64,000 nucleotides of DNA from Hyphomicrobiales bacterium (GCA_004144595.1 SEEM01000009.1:1-64000); one strand, 5' to 3'. Positions 25,798 through 36,985 are shown, counted from the stretch's first letter. A program made the numbers and translations. Notes: a model not told the origin generated them from the letters alone.

Positions 25798-28700
25798 ACG
25801 CGCCCCTGCCCTCGAATCCGAATTCCGATAGCCGCGTCGCCGCAGAGTCCCATGAGGCCGACCCTCAGTGGTACAAGGATGCGATCATCTACCAGCTGCA
25901 CGTGAAGTCGTTCTTCGACGCCAATGGCGACGGGATCGGCGACTTCCCCGGCCTGCTGTCCAAACTGGATTACATCGTCAGCCTGGGCGTCAACGTCCTG
26001 TGGCTGCTCCCGTTTTACCCATCGCCGCGCCTCGACGACGGCTACGACATCTCGGCCTACAAGGCCGTCCACCCCGACTACGGCACGGTTGCGGACGTCA
26101 AGCGCTTCATCAGGGCGGCCCATGAGCGCGGCTTGAGGGTCGTTACCGAGCTCGTCATCAACCACACCTCGGACCAGCACCCCTGGTTCCAGCGGGCGCG
26201 GCTGGCAAAGCCTGGCTCAGCTCATCGCGATTTCTACGTCTGGTCGGACAATGACCAGCTCTACTCCGGCACCCGCATCATCTTCCTCGACACCGAACGC
26301 TCGAACTGGACCTGGGACGCCACTGCCGGTGCCTATTATTGGCATCGGTTCTACTCCCATCAGCCGGATCTCAACTTCGACAATCCAGCCGTGCTGAAGG
26401 CGGTGCTCGGCGTGATGCGCTTCTGGCTCGACATGGGCGTCGATGGTCTTCGGCTCGACGCCATACCCTATCTGATCGAGCGCGACGGCACGTCGAACGA
26501 GAACCTTCCCGAGACCCACGAAGTCCTCAAGAAGATCCGCGCCGAGCTCGATCGAACCTATCCGGACCGAATGCTGCTGGCCGAAGCCAACATGTGGCCC
26601 GAGGACACCCAGGCCTATTTCGGCGACGGCGACGAATGCCACATGGCGTTTCACTTCCCGCTGATGCCACGGATGTATATGGCGATCGCGCAGGAGGACC
26701 GCTTCCCGATCACCGACATCATGCGCCAGACCCCGGACATCCCCGAGGCCTGCCAATGGGCGATTTTCCTGCGCAATCACGACGAGCTGACGCTCGAAAT
26801 GGTGACGGACAAGGAGCGCGACTACCTCTGGAACACCTACGCCACCGACCGGCGCGCCCGGATCAACCTCGGCATCCGCCGTCGGCTCGCGCCCCTGCTG
26901 GAGCGTGACCGTCGTCGCATCGAGCTGATGAACAGCCTGCTGCTCTCGATGCCCGGCACGCCGGTCATCTACTACGGCGACGAGCTCGGCATGGGTGACA
27001 ACATCTTCCTGGGCGACCGCGACGGCGTGCGCACACCGATGCAGTGGTCACCCGATCGCAATGGCGGCTTCTCCAAGGCCGATCCCGCGAGCCTCGTGCT
27101 GCCTCCGATCATGGACGCGCTTTACGGCTTCGACGCCGTAAACGTGGAGGCTCAGACCCGCGACGTCCATTCTCTCCTGAACTGGACCCGGCGAATCCTG
27201 GCCGTGCGCAAGGAACACAAGGCCTTCGGACGGGGAACCCTGCGTTTCCTCTACCCGAAGAACCGCAAGGCCTTCGCCTACCTGCGCGAACACGATGGCG
27301 AGACGATCCTGTGCGTCGCAAACCTCTCGCGCTCGGCGCAGGCCTTCGAGCTCGATCTCGCCGAATTCGCCGGTCACTTCCCCGTCGAAATGCTGGGCAA
27401 TTCGGTTTTTCCCGCCATCGGCCAGCTGACGTATCTGCTCTCCCTGCCGCCCTACGGCTTCTACTGGTTCGTGCTGGCGAAGGACGCGCAGGCTCCGTCC
27501 TGGCACACGCAGGCGCCTGAACCGATGCCGGATTATCTCACCTTCGTCTTGCGGGGCGGCCCCGACGAGATGATCACCCCGCAGTACCGCCGGGAGTTCG
27601 AGACGAACATCCTGCCTCCCTATCTGGTGAAGCGCCGCTGGTTCGCGGCCAAGGACCAGAAGCTGGAGAGCGCCTCCGTCGCCTATACGGCACGGATCGG
27701 AGCGGGCCGCGAAATCGCCCTCGTCGCGATCGAGGCGGTGCACGGCAAGGGCACGGAGAGATACCTGCTTCCGATCGGCGTTGGCTGGGACGACGAGGTC
27801 ACGGCCGCCTTGCCGCAGCAACTCGCCCTGGCGCGGGTCCGCCGTGGCCGCCGCACCGGCTTCCTGACGGACGCCTTCACTCTCCCGAGCTTCATCCAGG
27901 AGCTGCTCTCGCTCCTGAAGGCGGGCGCATCGGTCAAGACGAGTGCGGGCGAGATCGTCTTCCGGCCCACTGCGGCCTTCGACGATGTCACCTTGTCGCC
28001 CGAGGATCCGATCCGCTGGCTTTCCGCCGAGCAGTCGAACTCCTCCGTGATCGTCGATCACAAGCTCATGCTGAAGCTGTTTCGTCGTTTGGCGCCGGGA
28101 CGGCATCCCGAGGCGGAGATGTCGCGCGTATTGACCGAGCGCGGCTTCGCGAACGCCCCGACGCTGCTCGGGGAGGTCGTGCATCGCCCCTCGGACGGCG
28201 AAGAGGAGTCGATGATCGTCGTTCAGGCCTTCATTCCCGGTGAAGGCGATGCGTGGGAATGGACGGCGTCGCTGATCCATCGCGTCCTGGACGAGATGGC
28301 CCGGCAGGATGCCGATCTTGGGGAGCTTCTGGCCCCTTACGAGACCTTCGCGCGGACCTTGGGGCAACGCCTGGGCGAGATGCACGTCGTGCTGGCGCAA
28401 CCGAGCGACGACGAGGCCTTCCAGCCGGTCAGTGCAGGTGAAGATCAGGTGGGGCGCTGGCTGGACCGCATTCGTGGCCGCGTGGAAGCGGCTTGCGACA
28501 ATCTTGCGCTTCGTCGCGATGAATTGCCGGAGGCGGAGCGTGAGCTTGCCGACCTGGTTTCGGGCGCCCGCAAGGAGCTGATCAGCTTCGTCGAAAACGC
28601 CTGTAAGGCCGGCAGGGAGGCGCCGCTTCATCGTGTGCATGGCGACTTCCATCTCGGGCAAGTTCTCGTCGCGAGCGGCGACGTTTTCATCATCGACTTC

Positions 28701-29120
28701 GAGGGCGAGCCGGCGCAGCCGCTCGCCGAGCGGCGGGCGAAGGACAGCGGGTGGCGGGACGTCGCCGGAATCCTGCGTTCGTTGGACTACGCGTTGGCCG
28801 CCGGGCGTCGTCAGGGCGCTGCCGCGGGACAGGAAGAGCGCTACGATGAAATGTCTGCCGCCTTCCGCGACTCGATACCTGCCGCGCTGCTGGAGGGCTA
28901 TCGCGAGGCGATTGCCAACAGCGCGCTATCTGGCTGGGAGAGCGAGCTGCTCGATCTCTTCATGATCGAAAAGGCTGCTTACGAGATCAATTACGAGGCC
29001 GGCAACCGGCCCGCCTGGCTGGCCGTCCCGCTTGCGGGGATGGCTGCTCTCGTCGAACGGGTGCGTGCGCACCGGACTTCGAGGCCTGAGGCGAAACCGA
29101 CGGGAAAACAGGATGATTGA
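25794..29120 (+). CDS. treS: Trehalose synthase - maltokinase fusion
   Basis: An 1108-residue fusion. Residues about 20-560 are TreS (GH13_16): [15 protein letters not shown], nucleophile Asp222 (GLRLDAIPY), acid/base Glu264 ([12 protein letters not shown]), Asp330 ([11 protein letters not shown]). It interconverts trehalose and maltose. Residues about 590-1100 are maltokinase, with the kinase-like [14 protein letters not shown] and [10 protein letters not shown] motifs; it phosphorylates maltose to maltose-1-phosphate for GlgE. The TTG start overlaps the glgE stop (TTGA) and follows AAGGGAG. Fusion of the two enzymes is common in proteobacteria and keeps the intermediate local. Confidence 0.95.
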   Translation: MNAPLPSNPNSDSRVAAESHEADPQWYKDAIIYQLHVKSFFDANGDGIGDFPGLLSKLDYIVSLGVNVLWLLPFYPSPRLDDGYDISAYKAVHPDYGTVADVKRFIRAAHERGLRVVTELVINHTSDQHPWFQRARLAKPGSAHRDFYVWSDNDQLYSGTRIIFLDTERSNWTWDATAGAYYWHRFYSHQPDLNFDNPAVLKAVLGVMRFWLDMGVDGLRLDAIPYLIERDGTSNENLPETHEVLKKIRAELDRTYPDRMLLAEANMWPEDTQAYFGDGDECHMAFHFPLMPRMYMAIAQEDRFPITDIMRQTPDIPEACQWAIFLRNHDELTLEMVTDKERDYLWNTYATDRRARINLGIRRRLAPLLERDRRRIELMNSLLLSMPGTPVIYYGDELGMGDNIFLGDRDGVRTPMQWSPDRNGGFSKADPASLVLPPIMDALYGFDAVNVEAQTRDVHSLLNWTRRILAVRKEHKAFGRGTLRFLYPKNRKAFAYLREHDGETILCVANLSRSAQAFELDLAEFAGHFPVEMLGNSVFPAIGQLTYLLSLPPYGFYWFVLAKDAQAPSWHTQAPEPMPDYLTFVLRGGPDEMITPQYRREFETNILPPYLVKRRWFAAKDQKLESASVAYTARIGAGREIALVAIEAVHGKGTERYLLPIGVGWDDEVTAALPQQLALARVRRGRRTGFLTDAFTLPSFIQELLSLLKAGASVKTSAGEIVFRPTAAFDDVTLSPEDPIRWLSAEQSNSSVIVDHKLMLKLFRRLAPGRHPEAEMSRVLTERGFANAPTLLGEVVHRPSDGEEESMIVVQAFIPGEGDAWEWTASLIHRVLDEMARQDADLGELLAPYETFARTLGQRLGEMHVVLAQPSDDEAFQPVSAGEDQVGRWLDRIRGRVEAACDNLALRRDELPEAERELADLVSGARKELISFVENACKAGREAPLHRVHGDFHLGQVLVASGDVFIIDFEGEPAQPLAERRAKDSGWRDVAGILRSLDYALAAGRRQGAAAGQEERYDEMSAAFRDSIPAALLEGYREAIANSALSGWESELLDLFMIEKAAYEINYEAGNRPAWLAVPLAGMAALVERVRAHRTSRPEAKPTGKQDD

Positions 29121-31299
29121 AGCATCGGTCGATCGCGTCCCGCCCCTCGACGGCGCGACCGCGACGGCGCTTGAAACCGGGCGTCTCAAGGATCCGTTCG
29201 CGATCCTGGGCCCCCATCAAGGCGCCCGAGGCCGCTTTCTACGGGTCTTCGCCCCGGGTGCGCAAGGCGTCGCCGCCGAGGGGGACGAGGTCACTGTCCA
29301 GCTGCGCGCGCTAGAGCCGGCTGGCCTGTTCGCCGGCGATATCGAGGAAGGTCCCTACCGCCTCAGGATCACATGGCCGGGTGGCGAGCAGGTCACGGAG
29401 GATCCCTACGGCTTTGGTCCCATCCTCGGCGACGTCGATCTGCATCTCATCGGGGAAGGCCGCCATTTTGAATTGACGCGCGCGCTCGGCGCCAATCTCG
29501 ACGAGCGCGACGGCGTGCCCGGCGTTCGCTTCGCCGTCTGGGCGCCCAACGCGAACCGCGTTTCGGTGGTCGGGAACTTCAACGCCTGGGACGGCCGCCG
29601 GCACATGATGCGGCGGCGCGGCGAGAGCGGAGTTTGGGAACTCTTCGTGCCCCGGCTCACCCATGGCGAGCTTTATAAATACGAGATCGTCGACCCGGCC
29701 GGACAGTTGCTGCCGCAGAAGGCGGACCCGGTCGCTCGCGCGGCCGAATTGCCGCCCGGCACGGCGTCGATCGTCCCACGCGACGCCTCGCATGTCTGGA
29801 ACGACGGCGACTGGATGGCAAGGCGCGGCGAGCGACAGAGCGCGTCGTCGCCCATTTCGATCTACGAGCTTCATGCCGGCTCGTGGGTCCGCGCCGCAGA
29901 TGGCGAAAGCCTCGACTGGCGAGGCCTGGCGGATCGGCTGGTGCCCTATGCCAAAGCGCTCGGCTTCACGCATGTGGAACTCCTTCCCGTCGCCGAACAT
30001 CCCTTCGCAGGCTCCTGGGGCTACCAGCCGCTGGGACAGTTCGCACCGACGCGACGCTTCGGCGAACCCGAGGATTTCGCGATCTTCGTCGATGCCTGCC
30101 ACGCCGAAGGGATCGGCGTGATCGTCGACTGGGTCCCCGCGCATTTCCCCTCGGACGCGCACGGCCTCGCGCGCTTCGACGGTACCGCGCTTTACGAGCA
30201 CGAGGATCCGCGCGAGGGTTTCCACAAGGACTGGAACACGCTGATCTATAATTTCGGCCGTCGCGAGGTCGCAAATTTCCTGATCGCGAGTGCCGTGTAC
30301 TGGCTCGAACATTTCCATGTCGATGGTCTGCGCGTCGATGCGGTCGCTTCCATGCTATACCGCGACTATAGCCGCCAGCCCGGGGAGTGGATCCCGAACA
30401 GATACGGTGGCCGGGAGAACCTCGAGGCGGTCGATTTCCTGCGCCATCTCAACGCGGTGATTGCGGAGCGCCAACCGGGAGTGATCGTGATCGCCGAAGA
30501 ATCGACCGCCTGGCCGGGTGTGACGCGCCCGATCTCCGAAGGCGGTCTCGGCTTCGCGTTCAAGTGGAACATGGGCTGGATGCACGATACGCTCCACTAC
30601 CTCGAGCGCGACCCGATCCATCGGCGTCATCACCATCACGAGATGACCTTCGGTCTCGTCTATGCCTTTTCCGAGCGTTTCATGCTGCCCCTCTCCCATG
30701 ACGAGGTCGTCCACGGGAAGGGCTCGCTGCTGGGCAAGATGCCCGGCGACGACTGGCAGAAATTCGCCGGGCTGCGCGCCTATCTCGCCTTCATGTGGAC
30801 GCATCCCGGCAAGAAGCTTCTGTTCATGGGCGGTGAAATCGCGCAGCGCCGGGAATGGAACCACGACGGCGAAATCGATTGGGACCTTCTGAACGATCCG
30901 CGCCACCGCGGCGTTCAGAACCTGATCCGCGACCTCAACCGAATCTATCGGGAGCGTCAGGCACTGCACGCGACGGACGCGGAGCCGGCTGGCTTCCGAT
31001 GGGTGATCGGGGATGATTCTGAGAACAGCGTCTACGCATTCATTCGCAGCGCGCCAGACAGCCCGTCGGTCCTTGTCGCGGTCAACATGACGCCCTCGCC
31101 CCGCCGGCATTATCGCATCGGGGTACCACATGGCGGACATTGGCGGGAGCTGCTCAACAGCGACGCCGGCGAATACGGCGGTTCCGGCCTCGGCAACGGC
31201 GGCGGCGTTCACGCGCAGGACGTCCCATCAGGCGGCGAGGCGACGTCGGTGGAACTCATCCTGCCGCCGCTGTCCGTGCTGATCCTGATTCACGACTAG
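29113..31299 (+). CDS. glgB: 1,4-alpha-glucan branching enzyme
   Basis: A 728-residue GH13_9 enzyme, full length for the family. The order is an N1 beta domain, a CBM48 ([21 protein letters not shown]), the barrel with nucleophile Asp409 ([15 protein letters not shown]) and acid/base Glu462 ([14 protein letters not shown]), [20 protein letters not shown], and an all-beta C-terminus. The ATG at 29113 overlaps the treS stop by eight bases; an in-frame ATG at 29032 would lie inside treS coding sequence. It introduces alpha-1,6 branches into the glucan made by GlgE. Confidence 0.96.
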   Translation: MIEASVDRVPPLDGATATALETGRLKDPFAILGPHQGARGRFLRVFAPGAQGVAAEGDEVTVQLRALEPAGLFAGDIEEGPYRLRITWPGGEQVTEDPYGFGPILGDVDLHLIGEGRHFELTRALGANLDERDGVPGVRFAVWAPNANRVSVVGNFNAWDGRRHMMRRRGESGVWELFVPRLTHGELYKYEIVDPAGQLLPQKADPVARAAELPPGTASIVPRDASHVWNDGDWMARRGERQSASSPISIYELHAGSWVRAADGESLDWRGLADRLVPYAKALGFTHVELLPVAEHPFAGSWGYQPLGQFAPTRRFGEPEDFAIFVDACHAEGIGVIVDWVPAHFPSDAHGLARFDGTALYEHEDPREGFHKDWNTLIYNFGRREVANFLIASAVYWLEHFHVDGLRVDAVASMLYRDYSRQPGEWIPNRYGGRENLEAVDFLRHLNAVIAERQPGVIVIAEESTAWPGVTRPISEGGLGFAFKWNMGWMHDTLHYLERDPIHRRHHHHEMTFGLVYAFSERFMLPLSHDEVVHGKGSLLGKMPGDDWQKFAGLRAYLAFMWTHPGKKLLFMGGEIAQRREWNHDGEIDWDLLNDPRHRGVQNLIRDLNRIYRERQALHATDAEPAGFRWVIGDDSENSVYAFIRSAPDSPSVLVAVNMTPSPRRHYRIGVPHGGHWRELLNSDAGEYGGSGLGNGGGVHAQDVPSGGEATSVELILPPLSVLILIHD

Positions 31300-31393
31300 A
31301 GCGGTTCGCGCAAAGTGGACGGCTCGCGGAAGAACCCTATGAATCAACTGGCCTCAAGCAATTCTGCTACTTGCGGAGATGCGCCGGGGCCGG

Positions 31394-33193
31394 TCATGAC
31401 AGCCCCGCCAGCATGACCCCGGTCCAGGGCGCCAGCCCGATGGCGCCCTGATGATGTTTCTTTTCCTCCGGCCAGATCGGATGCTCGCCCTGCGCGCCGT
31501 CGTGTTCGAAGGTCTCGCTCCCGAAATTGGCGATGAAGCGCAGACTGCCGCCGGCGAAACGCCAATTCACCTCCAGCACATCCGGTGCCGGCCTCGACCA
31601 TCGCGCGCCTTCGAAAGCACTTTTCGTCACCGGCACAACCTTTTCGCTGCGGATGCGCAGAAGTTGCTGGGTTTCCGCCAGCAGGTCGCTGTGGGGCGGG
31701 CTGGTGGCCTCGCTCCAATCGAGCGATGAAGTCGAAAAGGTCCCGAATGCCGTCGGGTCAGGAATGCGCTCCTGCGCCGCCTCGTCCTTGAAATGGCCGA
31801 AGCTTCCGAATTCGCGCCTGCGCCCCTCTCGGACGGCCTTGGAAAGCTCCGCATCCGGAAAATCCACGAAGTACTGAAAGGGAGCGCTCGCGCCCCACTC
31901 CTCGCCCATGAAGAGGAGCGGGATCTGTGGGCTGAGCAGCAGACCGGCACGGGCCAACGCCAGCCTGTTCGGCTCTGCGAGATGCCCCAATCGCTCTCCG
32001 AAAGCCCGGTTTCCGATCTGGTCGTGGTTCTGGAGAAACGCGACAAAGGCCGATGGCGGAAGATGGGCGGACGGCTCGCCGCGAGGCTTGCCTTCATGGG
32101 CCGAGAGTTCGCCCTGATAGGCGAAGCCTTCCGCGAGGCAACGCCCCAAATGGGCAATCGGATCGGCATAATCGGCGTAGTAGCCGTCGCCTTCTTCTGT
32201 CAGCAGGCGATGCCATGCGTGATGGAGGTCGTCCGCCCACTGCGCCGTATGCAGGCTTGGCGCGCCGCTGTTCCGTTCGAGCCAGCGAGCCGCATTCTCG
32301 GCGTTCTCCAGGACAAGATGGATCTGGCGCCCGCCTGAGGCGGATCTGATCCTCTCCGCCAGCTCGGCGATGAAATGCCGGCTGCTGTCGTCCGCGATGG
32401 CATGCACCGCATCGAAGCGTAAGCCGTCGAAATGGAATTCCTCCAGCCAGTAGAGCGCGTTGTGGATGAAGAAGTCGCGCACGGTCTCTGCGCCGACCCC
32501 GTCATAGTTGATCCCTGCTCCCCAAAGCGTCTGGTGCCTGTCCGTGAAAAACGTGCCGGAATAGGCTGGCAGGTAATTTCCCGACGGCCCGAAATGATTG
32601 TAGACGACGTCGAGGATCATCATCAGGCCCAAACCATGAGCCCGGTCCACCAGCGCCTTGAGATCGTCCGGCGTTCCGTAGGCGTGATCCGGTGCGTAAT
32701 GCAGCACCCCGTCGTAACCCCAATTGCGCTGGCCTGGAAAATCGGCGAGCGGCATCAACTCGATCGCGGTGAAGCCCACGTCGCGCAGACGTTCGAGTTT
32801 GTCAGCGAACGCGGCGAAGGTTCCTTCGGGCGTCGCGGTACCGATGTGAGCCTCGTAGATCACCGCCTCCTCCCAGGCGCGTCCCTTCCACTCCCCGTCC
32901 GACCAGCTGTAGATATTCGGATCGACGACCAGGCTTGGTCCCTCGACGTCTTCGGGTTGGAAACGGGAGGCCGGGTCAGGAACCAGGAGATCGTCTCGCA
33001 CCCGAAATCGATACAGCTGGCCTGCCCCTGCATCCCTTAGGACGTAGCGATGCCATCCTCCTTCGGCTTCCATGTCGAACTCGCCCTGCGGAGTCCAAAG
33101 GCGAACCTGGGAGACCGAAGGCGCCCAGAAACGAAACTCGACCCCGTCTGCAAGAATGCGGCTGCCAAACGGCATTTCGTGAGAGCATTGCAT
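31394..33193 (-). CDS. treZ: Malto-oligosyltrehalose trehalohydrolase
   Basis: A 599-residue GH13_10 enzyme. An N-terminal E-set domain (GVEFRFWAPSVSQVRLWTP) precedes the barrel with EAVIYEAHIGTATPEGTF, nucleophile region HFDGLRFDAVHAI and acid/base region HLVLENAENAARWL. TreZ releases trehalose from maltooligosyl-trehalose made by TreY; treY is not in the window. The ATG at 33193 has AGGA upstream. It converges on glgB with a 94-base gap. With the TreS pathway next door, trehalose and glucan pools are probably linked. Confidence 0.93.
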   Translation of the reverse strand: MQCSHEMPFGSRILADGVEFRFWAPSVSQVRLWTPQGEFDMEAEGGWHRYVLRDAGAGQLYRFRVRDDLLVPDPASRFQPEDVEGPSLVVDPNIYSWSDGEWKGRAWEEAVIYEAHIGTATPEGTFAAFADKLERLRDVGFTAIELMPLADFPGQRNWGYDGVLHYAPDHAYGTPDDLKALVDRAHGLGLMMILDVVYNHFGPSGNYLPAYSGTFFTDRHQTLWGAGINYDGVGAETVRDFFIHNALYWLEEFHFDGLRFDAVHAIADDSSRHFIAELAERIRSASGGRQIHLVLENAENAARWLERNSGAPSLHTAQWADDLHHAWHRLLTEEGDGYYADYADPIAHLGRCLAEGFAYQGELSAHEGKPRGEPSAHLPPSAFVAFLQNHDQIGNRAFGERLGHLAEPNRLALARAGLLLSPQIPLLFMGEEWGASAPFQYFVDFPDAELSKAVREGRRREFGSFGHFKDEAAQERIPDPTAFGTFSTSSLDWSEATSPPHSDLLAETQQLLRIRSEKVVPVTKSAFEGARWSRPAPDVLEVNWRFAGGSLRFIANFGSETFEHDGAQGEHPIWPEEKKHHQGAIGLAPWTGVMLAGLS

Positions 33194-33356
33194 GTGATGT
33201 TCCTGATCGTAGACAACAGCAAAACGATCTCGGGGGCGGAAGTGTTTCCGCCGTTCGCAACAATGCCGCTGCCGGACACTTCGGAACCCAGGTGGGGCGA
33301 GGCGGGTAGCCGATCGCTGGGGTCAGTCGCTACCGATCAACCGATGTGATTTCATC
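33194..33356. promoter_or_regulatory. Divergent promoter region of treZ and the DUF768-like gene
   Basis: A 163-base spacer. It holds a perfect 7-base inverted repeat with a 4-base loop, GGCGGAA/TTCCGCC (33235-33252), that could be an operator or a leader hairpin of treZ. No EcfG-type promoter was found: the GGAAC at about 33285 lacks a correctly spaced GTT. Confidence 0.35.
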
Positions 33357-33602
33357 ATGAGCCGAAGAGCCACCGCTTTCGTCGTTGCCTGGGCAGACAA
33401 CGTCGTACAGGCAACCGAACTCGCAACCACAGAAATGGGCGCATCGGACCTGGCACGGAGGTGCATTGTGGCTGCACTTCACGACGGCATCGCGCCGGAA
33501 GAGATCGAGGTGGAATTCCCCAACCTCACCGACTTCTTCGCGAGCGCGCTACAGGCCGCAGCCGACAGGCAGGGAAAAGACCGCGCGTTCGACGATCCCT
33601 GA
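33357..33602 (+). CDS. Small DUF768-like protein
   Basis: An 81-residue soluble protein (begins MSRRATAFVVAWADN, later RCIVAALHDGIAPEEIEVE and a C-terminal helix FFASALQAAADRQ). Its length, the opening SRRATxFxxxW and the IxxEEIExE segment resemble DUF768 proteins, which are frequent in multiple copies in rhizobia and relatives. The function is unknown. It stands alone between treZ and an NTF2-like gene. Confidence 0.6.
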   Translation: MSRRATAFVVAWADNVVQATELATTEMGASDLARRCIVAALHDGIAPEEIEVEFPNLTDFFASALQAAADRQGKDRAFDDP

Positions 33603-33780
33603 TCCATGTTCTTGGATGCACGAACCCCATTGCGACCACAAGGCGGCCTATCGATCGGCTGGTAAAGGCTGTCGCTGGCCGCCATGCGCCCGATCACGGC
33701 GTTAGTGCGTCGTTCGGGCGCCGCACACCGGGCCGACGGGGCTGGATCAGCCCGCGTTAACACGCGACCGCACGCCCGCC

Positions 33781-34182
33781 TCAGCCTGCGGTGGAGCGAT
33801 CCTCGATCTGGGAGACGTGATTGAGCGCGATGACCCATCGGCCGTCGCGCTTGCGCATCAGGCGCGTGTTGACGCCGGTCTGATTGCCGGCGGCGCGGAC
33901 CAGCCTGTAGTCGCTGATCAGTTGGGCGGCATCCGGCGCCAGCATCTCGACTCGGATATTCGTGAAGGCGAGTTCGCCCTGCGAGCCGGGCGCACCGCCG
34001 TAGTCCGCGATGTAATGGTCGAGCGTCGCCTGCCAATCCTTCTGGATGCGCCCGCGCGAAACGAAGATCACGTCGGGGTTGGCGAATCCTGCCATGTAGC
34101 CATGGAAGTCGCCGCGGTTCCAGGCCGCCTGCATGGTGGCGATCACCGTGCGGATGGCATCCGCATCCGTTACATCGGACAT
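33781..34182 (-). CDS. NTF2-like SgcJ/EcaC (DUF4440) family protein
   Basis: A 133-residue cone-shaped NTF2-like protein: helix DADAIRTVIATMQAAWNRGDFHGYM, then FANPDVIFVSRGRI and the strand pair VNTRLMRKRDGRWVIALNHVS. Such proteins bind small ligands or act as simple hydrolases or dimerisation modules; no catalytic residues can be assigned. It starts 14 bases after the GntR gene on the same strand, so the two are probably co-transcribed. Confidence 0.82.
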   Translation of the reverse strand: MSDVTDADAIRTVIATMQAAWNRGDFHGYMAGFANPDVIFVSRGRIQKDWQATLDHYIADYGGAPGSQGELAFTNIRVEMLAPDAAQLISDYRLVRAAGNQTGVNTRLMRKRDGRWVIALNHVSQIEDRSTAG

Positions 34183-34196
34183 GACGAAGCTGCCTT

Positions 34197-34889
34197 TCAG
34201 GAGGTCGTTACGGAGATGGTTTCGTCTTCGTGCCGCTGCCGCCGGGTCAGCACTTCCTGGGCGGCCGAGACGAGGTGGCGACGTAGCGCGTTTTCCGCGG
34301 CCTTGGCGTCCTGATCCAGGATCGCATCGACGATCAGCTGGTGCTCGCGACAGGACTGCTTGATCCGACCCTTGTCCTTGAGCTGGAACTTGCGGAACGG
34401 CGCCAGCTTCAGCCGCAGGGTCTGGGCTGCAGCGATCAGGTCGCTGTTGTGGCTGCCCTGGAAAAGGTGATTGTGGAACCGGGTGTTGAGGTCGTTGTAA
34501 CCGTCATTGTCGCCCTCTTCGGCGAGCACGTTCATCTGGCGGTGCAGGCTTTCGAGCTCGCCGCGTTCGCCCATCGTCATCCGATGCGAGGCCAGCCGGC
34601 CGCATGTCGCTTCTAGCTCGGCCATCGCCTCGAACATCTCGTCGATGCGCTCGGCGGAAATCTGGGTGACGACGACGCCCTTGAAGGGCTCGCGTTCGGC
34701 CCACCCCCGCCCGCACAGGATATGCAATGCTTCGCGGACGGGTGTGCGCGAGACGCCGAACTGCAAGGCGATCGATGCCTCGTCGAGCCTTGCGCCGGCT
34801 GGAAACGCGCCGTTGATGACAGCCTCTTCCAACTGTTCAGCGATGAAATCGCTGCGACTTTTTCGCGTGGCGGCGGATATCTCCGACAT
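34197..34889 (-). CDS. GntR-family regulator, FCD/FadR subfamily
   Basis: A 230-residue regulator. The N-terminal winged helix (ISEQLEEAVINGAFPAG-like segment here FIAEQLEEAVINGAFPAG, then ALQFGVSRTPVREALHIL) is followed by an all-helical FCD domain with metal-ligand-like Asp/His positions (LNTRFHNHLFQGSHN, CREHQLIVDAIL). It is divergent from the gamma-glutamyltransferase/ABC operon. FCD-type TTGT-N2-ACAA sequence occurs in the spacer, so it probably controls both itself and that operon. Confidence 0.93.
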   Translation of the reverse strand: MSEISAATRKSRSDFIAEQLEEAVINGAFPAGARLDEASIALQFGVSRTPVREALHILCGRGWAEREPFKGVVVTQISAERIDEMFEAMAELEATCGRLASHRMTMGERGELESLHRQMNVLAEEGDNDGYNDLNTRFHNHLFQGSHNSDLIAAAQTLRLKLAPFRKFQLKDKGRIKQSCREHQLIVDAILDQDAKAAENALRRHLVSAAQEVLTRRQRHEDETISVTTS

Positions 34890-34955
34890 CGATCGCTCCC
34901 CTGCTCACACGTCGACCCTTCCGGAACCCACCGTCCCGATTGCATGCGAAGACTA

Positions 34956-34991
34956 CACAATCCTATTGCATTGTGGACAAATAATATACAA
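34956..34991. promoter_or_regulatory. Candidate GntR (FCD) operators
   Basis: In the AT-rich centre of the 223-base divergent spacer are TTGTGGACAA (34971-34980, perfect TTGT/ACAA arms), an overlapping inverted repeat CACAAT-N8-ATTGTG (34956-34975) and a TATACAA half-site (34985-34991). FCD-type GntR proteins recognise TTGT-N2-ACAA-like palindromes, and a gene for one is 67 bases away. Confidence 0.6.
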
Positions 34992-35112
34992 AAAGGCTGG
35001 GCCGCATCTGCCATGCGGCATGCCTTCCCGAGGCCTGCCTACTCTCGCGCGACATCCAGCCTTTCGGCACCCTTCTCAGGCGGCTGCAAACGGCTGGAAT
35101 TGAGGAACTGCC

Positions 35113-36945
35113 ATGACCTTCACGACGCGACCGGAACTGCGGGGCACATTCGGGGCAGTGTCCTCGACGCACTGGCTGGCTTCGACCGTCGGCATGTCCA
35201 TCCTGGAGAAGGGGCACACGGCCTTCGACGCCGCGGTCGCCACAGGCTTCGTCCTGCAGATCGTCGAGCCGCATCTCAACGGCCCGGCCGGCGAGGTGCC
35301 GATCATCGTCACCCCGGCCGGCGCCGACAAGCCGATCGTGATCTCCGGCCAGGGACCTTCCCCCTCGAAGGCGACCGTCGCCTATTTCAAGGGCCTCGGC
35401 CTCGACATCATCCCCGGAACCGGCCTGCTGGCCGCCTGCATTCCCGGAGCCTTCGGCGCCTGGCTGACCTTGCTGCGCGACTACGGCACCGCCGAGCTCG
35501 AGGACGTGCTGGCACCGGCGATCTATTATGCCCGCACGGGTCACCCGCTGGTGCCGCGCATCGCCCGCACGATCGGCGAAATGCGGGAGCTCTTCGAAAC
35601 TCACTGGCCCAGTTCGGCAGAGCTCTACCTGCCGGGCGGTGTCGCGCCCCAGTCCGGCAAGCTGTTCCGCAACCCGCAGATCGCGGCGCTCTACCAGCAG
35701 ATCGTCGACCACGCGAAATCCGGCAAGAACCGGGAGGCGCGCATCGATGCGGCTCTCGATTTCTGGTATCGCGGGCCGGTCGCCGAGCGGATCGAGGAAT
35801 TCTGCGCGACGGAGGAGGTCTGGGACGTCTCGGGCCGCCATCACAAGGGCCTGATCACCGCGCAGGACATGGCCGATTATCAGCCGCTGATCGAGAAGCC
35901 GGTCTCCGTGACCTATGGCGACTACGAGGTCTTCAAATGCGGGCCGTGGTCGCAGGGGCCCGTCCTGCTGCAGATGCTGCAGATCCTCAAGGGCACCGAT
36001 ATCGCCGATCTCGATCCGATGAGCGCCGATTTCGTGCATCTCGTCGTCGAGACCGCCAAGCTCGCGATGGCCGACCGCGATTCCTGGTATGGCGACAGCT
36101 CCGACGTGCCGATCAAGGCGCTGCTATCCTCCGGCTATGCCGATATCCGGCGCACGCTGATCACGGGGACTGCGTCCATGGAAGTCCTTCCCGGCACGCC
36201 CGACGGCCGCAATCCCAACCTGCCGCCGCTGCGCAAGGTCGGCACGATCGCGCAGCCCGGCCTCGGTGGCGGCGAGCCGACCGTCGCGCGCGAAGCCAAG
36301 CTGCCGAATGACCGGCAGGGCGAGCCGGCACTGACGCGTGAAGGCGCACAGCGCGGCGACACCGTGCAGGTGAGCGCCGTCGACCGCTGGGGCAACATGG
36401 TCTCCGCGACTCCGTCAGGCGGCTGGTTCCAGTCGAGTCCGGTCATTCCGGGCCTCGGCTTCAGCCTGACGACCCGCGCGCAGATGTTCTGGCTCGAAGA
36501 GGGGCTGAACTCCACCCTGGCGCCGTCGAAGCGGCCGCGCACGACGCTGACGCCGTCGACCGTCTATCGCGACGGCCAGCCCTACATGGCTTTCGGCACG
36601 CCGGGCGGCGACCAGCAAGATCAGTGGCAGCTCGTCATGCTGCTGCGCCATCTCCACAAAGGCATGAACCTCCAGGAAGCGATCGACGCCCCGTCTTTCC
36701 ACACGGACCACCTCGCCTCATCATTCTGGCCGCGCGAGATCAGCTATGGCGCCGTCACGCTCGAGTCCCGCTTCCCGGAGGCGGTTCGCGAGGACCTTGC
36801 GTCGCGAGGCCACAAGATCACGGTCGGCGATGCCTGGTCGGAAGGGCGCCTCTCGGCGGTCGCGCGCGAAATGGACGGCGACGTCCAGTTGATCAAGGCT
36901 GGCGCCAATCCGCGCGGCGTCCAGGGTTATGCGGTCGCCCGCTGA
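35113..36945 (+). CDS. Gamma-glutamyltransferase family protein (divergent, no signal peptide)
   Basis: A 610-residue Ntn-hydrolase of the gamma-glutamyltransferase family. The probable self-cleavage and nucleophile residue is Thr417 in GDTVQVSAVDRWGNMV; the C-terminal small-subunit motifs RPRTTLTPS and FGTPGGDQQDQWQ are clear. Unlike typical Ggt it has no signal peptide, and the glycine-rich GIGGGGF stretch near residue 55 is HLNGPAGEVPI. It may be cytoplasmic with another acyl-group preference. It is first in an operon with a peptide-type importer and follows GntR operators. Confidence 0.85.
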   Translation: MTFTTRPELRGTFGAVSSTHWLASTVGMSILEKGHTAFDAAVATGFVLQIVEPHLNGPAGEVPIIVTPAGADKPIVISGQGPSPSKATVAYFKGLGLDIIPGTGLLAACIPGAFGAWLTLLRDYGTAELEDVLAPAIYYARTGHPLVPRIARTIGEMRELFETHWPSSAELYLPGGVAPQSGKLFRNPQIAALYQQIVDHAKSGKNREARIDAALDFWYRGPVAERIEEFCATEEVWDVSGRHHKGLITAQDMADYQPLIEKPVSVTYGDYEVFKCGPWSQGPVLLQMLQILKGTDIADLDPMSADFVHLVVETAKLAMADRDSWYGDSSDVPIKALLSSGYADIRRTLITGTASMEVLPGTPDGRNPNLPPLRKVGTIAQPGLGGGEPTVAREAKLPNDRQGEPALTREGAQRGDTVQVSAVDRWGNMVSATPSGGWFQSSPVIPGLGFSLTTRAQMFWLEEGLNSTLAPSKRPRTTLTPSTVYRDGQPYMAFGTPGGDQQDQWQLVMLLRHLHKGMNLQEAIDAPSFHTDHLASSFWPREISYGAVTLESRFPEAVREDLASRGHKITVGDAWSEGRLSAVAREMDGDVQLIKAGANPRGVQGYAVAR

Positions 36946-36985
36946 TCGCGCGGGCGAAAACCAGGACATAAAGAGGGGACTATCG

